6,883 nt of DNA from an uncultured Clostridia bacterium (GTDB lineage Bacteria > Bacillota > Clostridia > Oscillospirales > CAG-272): NCBI GenBank assembly GCA_947367285.1, contig CANBDB010000081.1, positions 1-6,883 on the forward strand, read 5' to 3'. Positions 1-4,820 of the stretch are shown here, piece after piece. Every line of letters starts with the position of its first letter. Position 1 is the first letter of the stretch. The position numbers and the translations under genes were made by a program. The notes under the pieces were generated by a model. That model saw only the letters and a program-made list of their open reading frames with translations, had not been told where the DNA came from and searched no databases.

Positions 1-35
1 GCCCATTAAAGTTAGTTTTATTCTAAATAATTAAA

Positions 36-1238
36 TTATTCAAGAATTTCGGAAACTACGCCGGAACCTACTGTTCTACCACCCTCACGGATAGCAAAAC
101 GAAGACCCTGCTCACAAGCGATAGGTGTGATAAGCTCAACTGTCATATCAACGTTATCGCCGGGACGGCACATTTCAACGCCTGCGGGAAGCTGAATTGT
201 ACCTGTAACGTCAGTTGTTCTGAAGTAGAACTGAGGTCTGTAACCTGCGAAGAAGGGCTTGGAACGGCCACCCTCTTTTTCAGTAAGAACGTAAACGTGA
301 CCTACGAACTTTGTGTGGGGATGTACGGAACCGGGCTTAGCAAGAACCTGACCTCTTTCGATCTCGTCCTTAGCGATACCACGAAGAAGTGCACCGATGT
401 TGTCACCAGCTTCAGCCTGAGGAAGGAGCTTGTGGAACATTTCTACACCAGTAACTGTTGTGCTTCTCTTTTCGTCGGAAAGACCAACTACTTCAACAAC
501 GTCACCAACCTTAACTGTACCTCTCTCTACTCTACCTGTAGCAACTGTACCACGGCCGGAGATGGAGAATACGTCCTCAACGGGCATAAGGAATGGAAGG
601 TCTGCCTGACGCTCAGGAGTGGGAATGTAGCTGTCAACTGCATCCATGAGCTCAAGAATGCAAGCGAACTCAGGAGAGCTGAGGTCGTTGCTAGAAGACT
701 CAAGAGCGTTACGAGCGGAACCACGAATTACGGGGATATCATCACCGGGGAATTCGTAGGAAGAAAGAAGATCTCTGATCTCCATTTCAACAAGGTCAAG
801 AAGCTCGTCGTCGTCAACGAGGTCTGTCTTGTTCATAAATACTACAAGTGCGGGAACGCCTACCTGACGAGCAAGAAGAACGTGCTCTCTTGTCTGAGCG
901 AGAGGGCCGTCTGTACCTGCAACTACGAGGATAGCGCCGTCCATCTGAGCAGCACCTGTGATCATGTTCTTAACGTAGTCTGCGTGTCCGGGGCAGTCAA
1001 CGTGAGCGTAGTGACGGTTGTTTGTCTCGTACTCAACGTGACGGGAGTTGATTGTGATACCACGAGCTCTTTCCTCGGGGCAGTTGTCGATCTGGCTGTA
1101 ATCAAGGAACTCAGAACCGTTAAGGAGAGAGAGTGTTTTTGTGATAGCAGCTGTAAGAGTTGTCTTACCGTGGTCAACGTGACCAATTGTACCAATGTTA
1201 ACGTGGGGTTTTGTACGTTCAAATGTTTGCTTTGCCAT
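36..1238 (-). CDS. tuf: Elongation factor Tu
   Basis: EF-Tu is the cytoplasmic GTPase that carries aminoacyl-tRNA to the ribosomal A site. The 400-residue product is full length (family about 394-405). Domain 1 (about 1-205) has G1 GHVDHGKT (19-26), G2 RGITI (59-63), G3 DCPGH (81-85, with catalytic His85) and G4 NKTD (136-139). At G5 it has SAR (174-176) where bacterial EF-Tu normally has SAL. Domains 2 and 3 (about 214-305 and 306-400) follow, including RGTVATGRVERG and the C-terminal REGGRTVGSG block. The ATG start is supported by GGAGG (1248-1252) eight bases upstream and by the family N-terminus MAK-FERTKPHVN. It is the last visible gene of the str operon, 54 nt after fusA, and that spacer is AT-only apart from the ribosome binding site and contains an A8 run. 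Odd points are DGPLAQ for DGPMPQ (110-115), SAR at G5, and GGRSK for GGRHT (323-327). A second tuf copy elsewhere in the genome cannot be excluded. Confidence 0.98.
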   Translation of the reverse strand: MAKQTFERTKPHVNIGTIGHVDHGKTTLTAAITKTLSLLNGSEFLDYSQIDNCPEERARGITINSRHVEYETNNRHYAHVDCPGHADYVKNMITGAAQMDGAILVVAGTDGPLAQTREHVLLARQVGVPALVVFMNKTDLVDDDELLDLVEMEIRDLLSSYEFPGDDIPVIRGSARNALESSSNDLSSPEFACILELMDAVDSYIPTPERQADLPFLMPVEDVFSISGRGTVATGRVERGTVKVGDVVEVVGLSDEKRSTTVTGVEMFHKLLPQAEAGDNIGALLRGIAKDEIERGQVLAKPGSVHPHTKFVGHVYVLTEKEGGRSKPFFAGYRPQFYFRTTDVTGTIQLPAGVEMCRPGDNVDMTVELITPIACEQGLRFAIREGGRTVGSGVVSEILE

Positions 1239-1292
1239 TTTGAAAATCCTCCATTATAAATTAATAAATGTTTTTTTTGATTTTTATATATC

Positions 1293-3413
1293 TTACTTCT
1301 TAGCACGAGAAGTAATAATACCATCCTGAATGGACTTGGGAACCTGAGCGAAGTGGCTGGGCTCCATAGAGTACTGTGCACGACCCTGGCTCTTAGAACG
1401 AAGGTCTGTAGCATATCCGAACATTTCGGAAAGGGGAACAAAGCTTGTAAGCTCTGTTACACCGTTGCCAGCTTCCATAGACTGGATCTGACCACGACGA
1501 GAGTTAATGTCACCGATGATATCACCGAGATAATCGTCGGGAGTGATTGTAACAACCTTAACGATGGGCTCTGTAAGAACGGGCTCAGCAAGACGCATAG
1601 CTTCCTTGAATGCCATAGAACCTGTGATCTTGAATGCCATTTCAGAGGAGTCAACCTCGTGGTAAGAACCGTCGTAAAGTGTAACCTTAACGTCAACAAC
1701 GTTGTAACCTGCAAGAACACCGTTCTGCATTGCGCCCTGGATACCCTGGTTAACGGGCTCGATGTATTCCTTGGGAATAGCACCGCCTGTAACAGCGTTA
1801 ACGAATGTGTAACCTGCGCCGGGCTCGTTGGGCTCGATTGTGAGCTTAACGTGACCGTACTGACCGGAACCACCGGACTGCTTCTTGTACTTAGTCTCGT
1901 GGTCAATCTTCTTGCGAATTGTTTCCTTGTAAGCAACCTGAGGAGCGCCGATGTTTGCTTCTACCTTAAATTCGCGGAGCAAACGGTCAACGATAATCTC
2001 AAGGTGGAGCTCACCCATACCTGCGATAATTGTCTGACCAGTTTCCTCGTCAGTGTAGGTGCGGAATGTGGGGTCTTCTTCAGCAAGCTTTGCAAGAGCA
2101 AGTCCCATCTTTTCCTGACCTGCGCGGGTCTTGGGTTCGATAGCAACGGAGATAACGGGCTCGGGGAATTCCATGGATTCAAGAATAATGGGCTTCTTGG
2201 GATCACAGAATGTATCACCTGTTGTTGTATACTTTGTAGATACAACTGCTGCGATATCACCGCTGTAGCATGCTTCGATATCCTTACGGTCGTTAGCATG
2301 CATCTGAAGAACACGTCCGAATCTCTCGTACTTGTTCTTGGAAGAGTTATATACGTTAGTACCAGCATTTACAAGACCGGAGTAAACACGGAAGAAGCAA
2401 AGCTTACCAACGTAGGGGTCTGTCATGATCTTGAATGCGAGAGCGGAGAAAGGATTCTCATCGCCTGCAGGTCTCTCTTCCTCTTCCTCGGTATCAGGAT
2501 TTACACCCTTGATAGAAGGAATGTCAAGAGGAGAGGGCATGTAATCAACGATAGCGTCAAGGAGCTTCTGAACGCCCTTGTTTCTATAAGATGTACCGCA
2601 AACTACGGGAACGATCTTGTTGTCGATTGTAGCCTTACGAAGTGCTGCCTTAAGCTCTGCAACGGAGATTTCCTCCTCCATGCAGTATCTTTCGAACAAT
2701 TCTTCGTCTGTTTCGCAAATAGACTCAACCATTGCGGAGTGATATTCCTGAGCCTTGTCAAGCATATCTGCGGGAATTTCTTCTTCTCTCATATCCTTGC
2801 CTTGTTCATCATAGTAAACTTCAGCCTTCATCTCCATAAGGTCGATAACGCCCTTGAATTCCATTTCAGAACCAATGGGGAGCTGAATCGGAACTGCATT
2901 TGCATGAAGTCTGTCCTTAAGCATCTGAACAACGCGGTAGAAGTTCGCACCGTTGATGTCCATCTTATTTACATAGCACATACGGGGAACCTTGTATTTG
3001 TCAGCCTGACGCCAAACTGTTTCAGACTGGGGTTCAACACCACCCTTAGCACAAAGTACTGTAACAGCACCGTCAAGTACTCTAAGAGAACGTTCAACCT
3101 CAACTGTGAAGTCAACGTGTCCGGGTGTGTCGATAATGTTTATACGATGCGTATTTGCCTTAGTAGCGGCAGCATCATTGTGGAACTCGGATTTTGCCCA
3201 ATAGCAAGTTGTTGCAGCAGAAGTAATTGTAATACCTCTCTCCTGCTCCTGTACCATCCAGTCCATTGTTGCAGAACCTTCGTGAGTTTCACCAATTTTG
3301 TGAGTCTTACCTGTGTAGAACAAGATACGCTCAGTCGTAGTGGTCTTACCGGCGTCAATGTGCGCCATAATACCAATATTTCTTGTTTGTTCAAGCGAAT
3401 ATTCTCTTGGCAT
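1293..3413 (-). CDS. fusA: Elongation factor G (translocase)
   Basis: EF-G is the GTPase that drives translocation of tRNA and mRNA after peptide bond formation and, with RRF, splits ribosomes for recycling. The 706-residue protein matches the family size (about 690-710). The G domain shows AHIDAGKTT (17-25), RGITI (59-63), DTPGH (95-99) and NKMD (149-152), followed by a G' subdomain and a GTS G5-like motif. Domain II, domain III (GMGELHLEI), domain IV with the tip region YHEVDSSEMAFK, and domain V (RRGQIQSME) follow in order, so all five domains are intact. The start is supported by the MPREYSLEQTRNIGIMAHIDAGKT N-terminus (read here in two parts: MPREYSLEQT then RNIGIMAHID) and by AAGGAG (3421-3426), seven bases before ATG. 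It lies 18 nt after rpsG, so translational coupling is likely. One loop, between Trp72 and Arg90, is about 14 residues longer than I recall for Bacillus subtilis EF-G. TTA, CTA and TCA codons are nearly absent, a sign of high expression. Confidence 0.98.
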   Translation of the reverse strand: MPREYSLEQTRNIGIMAHIDAGKTTTTERILFYTGKTHKIGETHEGSATMDWMVQEQERGITITSAATTCYWAKSEFHNDAAATKANTHRINIIDTPGHVDFTVEVERSLRVLDGAVTVLCAKGGVEPQSETVWRQADKYKVPRMCYVNKMDINGANFYRVVQMLKDRLHANAVPIQLPIGSEMEFKGVIDLMEMKAEVYYDEQGKDMREEEIPADMLDKAQEYHSAMVESICETDEELFERYCMEEEISVAELKAALRKATIDNKIVPVVCGTSYRNKGVQKLLDAIVDYMPSPLDIPSIKGVNPDTEEEEERPAGDENPFSALAFKIMTDPYVGKLCFFRVYSGLVNAGTNVYNSSKNKYERFGRVLQMHANDRKDIEACYSGDIAAVVSTKYTTTGDTFCDPKKPIILESMEFPEPVISVAIEPKTRAGQEKMGLALAKLAEEDPTFRTYTDEETGQTIIAGMGELHLEIIVDRLLREFKVEANIGAPQVAYKETIRKKIDHETKYKKQSGGSGQYGHVKLTIEPNEPGAGYTFVNAVTGGAIPKEYIEPVNQGIQGAMQNGVLAGYNVVDVKVTLYDGSYHEVDSSEMAFKITGSMAFKEAMRLAEPVLTEPIVKVVTITPDDYLGDIIGDINSRRGQIQSMEAGNGVTELTSFVPLSEMFGYATDLRSKSQGRAQYSMEPSHFAQVPKSIQDGIITSRAKK

Positions 3414-3431
3414 TGTAAGTCTCCTTCAAAA

Positions 3432-3902
3432 TTAATATCTGTAGTGTGCAAAAGCCTTGTTTGCTTCTGCCATTCTGTGTGTTTCTTCCTTCTTCTTGAA
3501 TGCAGCGCCTGCACCGTTCTTAGCATCCATAATTTCGTTTGCTAATCTTTCAGCCATTGTGTGCTCACCACGTTTTCTGGAATAACCAACGAGCCAACGG
3601 AGACCAAGAGTCTGACGTCTCTCAGCTCTTACCTCCATGGGAACCTGATAGGTAGAACCGCCTACACGGCGAGCCTTTACCTCAAGTACAGGCATAATGT
3701 TTTCAAGAGCAGCCTGGAAAGCTTCTACAGGGTTCTCACCTGTCTTGCCTTCAACGATTACGAATGCATCGTATACGATCTTCTGTGCTACTCCTTTTTT
3801 ACCGTCAAGCATAACGTTGTTGATAAGCTTTGTTACAAGCTTAGATCCGTAAAGGGGATCCGGCAATACGTCTCTTTTGGAAATTTTACCTCTTCTCGGC
3901 AC
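3432..3902 (-). CDS. rpsG: 30S ribosomal protein S7 (GTG start)
   Basis: S7 nucleates assembly of the 30S head by binding the 3' major domain of 16S rRNA, and it contacts E-site tRNA. With the start chosen here the protein has 156 residues, the usual bacterial length. It begins (V/M)PRRGKISKRDVLPDP and contains the hallmark segments LINNVMLDGKKG, IMPVLEVKARRVGG, TLGLRWLVGYSRKRG and the C-terminus MAEANKAFAHYRY. A longer reading frame runs upstream to a TTG at 3965. I reject that extension because GTG at 3902-3900 begins exactly at the family N-terminus and has a near-perfect AAGGAGGG ribosome binding site seven bases upstream. An in-frame ATG at 3920 would overlap that site. The gene sits 158 nt after rpsL and 18 nt before fusA. 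In E. coli, S7 represses its own operon from the rpsL-rpsG spacer; whether that applies here is unknown. Confidence 0.96.
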   Translation of the reverse strand: MPRRGKISKRDVLPDPLYGSKLVTKLINNVMLDGKKGVAQKIVYDAFVIVEGKTGENPVEAFQAALENIMPVLEVKARRVGGSTYQVPMEVRAERRQTLGLRWLVGYSRKRGEHTMAERLANEIMDAKNGAGAAFKKKEETHRMAEANKAFAHYRY

Positions 3903-3909
3903 TTTACTT

Positions 3910-3917
3910 CCCTCCTT
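3910..3917 (-). promoter_or_regulatory. Ribosome binding site that fixes the rpsG start
   Basis: The minus strand reads AAGGAGGG here, followed by seven bases and then GTG at 3902. This spacing is ideal for the GTG and impossible for the upstream in-frame ATG at 3920-3918, which overlaps the site. The TTG at 3965 has no comparable site. This decides the S7 start in favour of GTG. Confidence 0.9.
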
Positions 3918-4060
3918 CATTAATATTATGAAATCATAGGTACTCAAAAGCATTTCTTCTGTCAATGCACGTCGGCGTGGTCTGCCTTAAACATTAAATT
4001 TATGCAGCTCTTTTAGACGAGCGAATATTTTGCTTTATACCCTTAGTTAAATGAGACCGA

Positions 4061-4477
4061 TTATTTCTTCTTAGGTCTCTTTGCACCGTATTTAGAACGG
4101 CTCTGGTTACGGTTCGCAACGCCCTGTGCGTCGAGAGTACCGCGGATGATGTGGTAACGTACACCGGGCAGGTCACGTACTCTTCCGCCTCTGATAAGGA
4201 CAACGGAGTGCTCCTGCAAGTTGTGGCCGATACCGGGGATGTAGGTTGTTACTTCAAGACCGTTAGTAAGTCTAACTCTTGCGATCTTACGAAGAGCAGA
4301 GTTGGGCTTCTTGGGTGTTGTTGTAGATACCTTTGTGCAAACTCCTCTCTTCTGAGGTGCATGCTGGTCTGTAGGTTCGTTATGAAGTGTGTTAAAGCCC
4401 TTCTGAAGCACGGGTGCTTTGGACTTGTAAACCTTCTCGCTACGTCCCTGTCTTACAAGCTGGTTAAAGGTTGGCAT
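4061..4477 (-). CDS. rpsL: 30S ribosomal protein S12
   Basis: S12 lies at the decoding centre of the 30S subunit, helps control tRNA selection accuracy, and is the main site of streptomycin-resistance mutations. The 138 residues match the Bacillus/Clostridia form, which carries an insertion of about 14 residues (around 26-40) relative to the 124-residue E. coli protein. Seen motifs are MPTFNQLVRQGR, PQKRGVC (41-47), TTTPKKPNSALRK (52-64) with the streptomycin-site Lys56 (E. coli Lys43 counting Met), and GHNLQEHSVVLIRGGRV (84-100). The start is supported by AAGGAGG (4484-4490), six bases before ATG. Asp102, the residue modified by methylthiolation in many bacteria, is present. The preceding residue is Arg101 (codon CGT at 4177-4175) where nearly all bacterial S12 proteins have Lys (E. 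coli Lys88). It is the first gene after the promoter and about 130 nt of leader. Confidence 0.98.
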   Translation of the reverse strand: MPTFNQLVRQGRSEKVYKSKAPVLQKGFNTLHNEPTDQHAPQKRGVCTKVSTTTPKKPNSALRKIARVRLTNGLEVTTYIPGIGHNLQEHSVVLIRGGRVRDLPGVRYHIIRGTLDAQGVANRNQSRSKYGAKRPKKK

Positions 4478-4511
4478 TTTCTTCCTCCTTCTTCAAAAAT
4501 TTAATGTTTAT

Positions 4512-4539
4512 ACAGACACGACTTATGCCGTGAAACTGT
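4512..4539 (-). other. Hairpin in the rpsL 5' leader
   Basis: In the minus-strand transcript, CACGGC pairs with GTCGTG (one G-U pair) around an AUAA tetraloop. Below this, ACAG pairs with CUGU across a 3/1 internal loop, giving about ten pairs in 28 nt. It lies in the predicted untranslated leader, about 22 nt before the rpsL ribosome binding site, and is not followed by a U-run, so it is not a terminator. A role as a ribosomal-protein regulatory element is only inference. Confidence 0.35.
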
Positions 4540-4614
4540 CAACTCAAAATTGCTTGCAAATGCTCGTGGAATAAGGCATTCTACTGCCCCCATTTTCACA
4601 AACAATTACAGTTT

Positions 4615-4643
4615 ATTATATCATTAAATATACTTTTTGTCAA
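4615..4643 (-). promoter_or_regulatory. Sigma-A promoter of the str operon
   Basis: On the minus strand, TTGACA (4643-4638) is followed by exactly 17 bases and then TATAAT (4620-4615). Both hexamers match the housekeeping consensus perfectly. The 40 bases upstream are rich in A- and T-runs, as in an UP element. Transcription should start near 4608, giving a leader of about 130 nt before the rpsL ATG. It would drive rpsL, rpsG, fusA and tuf independently of rpoC. Confidence 0.85.
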
Positions 4644-4750
4644 GAAAATTTGAATTTTTCGTATTTTTTAGCATTTTTCACAGTATTGACAAATTTTCTC
4701 ATTAAATTTCATTAATAATGCACAAAATTTCACTTTATTTTCCGCACTTT

Positions 4751-4770
4751 CACGCGCGCGTATATATATA
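4751..4770. other. Alternating pyrimidine-purine tract, (CG)n then (TA)n
   Basis: Twenty bases in a row alternate pyrimidine and purine: CACGCGCGCG followed by TATATATATA. The GC half is a type of sequence that can adopt Z-DNA under negative supercoiling, and the TA half melts or extrudes easily. It lies between the rpoC terminator and the str promoter. The rest of the gap (4621-4750) is AT-rich with no gene visible on either strand. Confidence 0.6.
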
Positions 4771-4786
4771 ATGAAGAAAACTGAAA

Positions 4787-4812
4787 CCCCGACGCTCGCT
4801 AAAGCGTCGGGG
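4787..4812 (-). terminator. Intrinsic terminator of rpoC
   Basis: CCCCGACGCT (4787-4796) and AGCGTCGGGG (4803-4812) form a perfect 10-bp inverted repeat with a 6-base loop. On the minus strand it begins eight bases after the rpoC stop and is followed by TTTCAGTTTTCTT, an interrupted U-tract. There is no T-run on the plus-strand side, so it points in the rpoC direction. It should end most rpoBC transcripts here. Confidence 0.88.
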
Positions 4813-4820
4813 AAATATAA

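Noticed and set aside
1..35. Terminator or further gene downstream of tuf
   Set aside because: Only 35 AT-rich bases remain and no hairpin or ORF can be seen; the window is too short to decide.
1253..1258. TATAAT on the minus strand just before the tuf ribosome binding site
   Set aside because: There is no -35 match at a suitable distance, and a start there would remove the ribosome binding site from the transcript.
297..1259. 320-codon plus-strand ORF opposite tuf
   Set aside because: It is a codon-aligned mirror of a clearly real EF-Tu gene with no initiation signals.
1353..3545. 730-codon ORF on the plus strand opposite fusA and the end of rpsG
   Set aside because: It is codon-aligned with the sense genes, Cys/Leu/Val-rich without recognisable domains, and lacks a ribosome binding site or promoter. 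It is explained by avoidance of TTA, CTA and TCA in the sense genes.
3903..3965. 21-residue N-terminal extension of S7 from a TTG start
   Set aside because: No ribosome binding site serves the TTG, the family N-terminus begins at the GTG at 3902, and the extension runs through the strong ribosome binding site of that GTG.
3933..3965. Possible internal promoter before rpsG: TTGACA (3965-3960) and TATGAT (3938-3933)
   Set aside because: The spacer is 21 bases, too long for a normal sigma-A promoter, and there is no extended -10 element.
4000..4203. 67-codon minus-strand ORF overlapping the 3' end of rpsL in another frame
   Set aside because: It overlaps the conserved S12 coding sequence out of frame, has no ribosome binding site, and resembles no known protein.
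4665..4692. Second promoter upstream of the main one: TTGTCA (4692-4687), 16 bases, TGC-TAAAAA (4670-4665)
   Set aside because: The -10 matches only 4 of 6, and A-runs in this AT-rich stretch make chance matches likely. It is better read as UP-element-like DNA for the perfect promoter just downstream.
4686..4719. Plus-strand TTGACA followed by AATAAT, suggesting an antisense RNA
   Set aside because: The spacing is about 22 bases, and no plus-strand gene or plus-oriented terminator follows before rpoC antisense.
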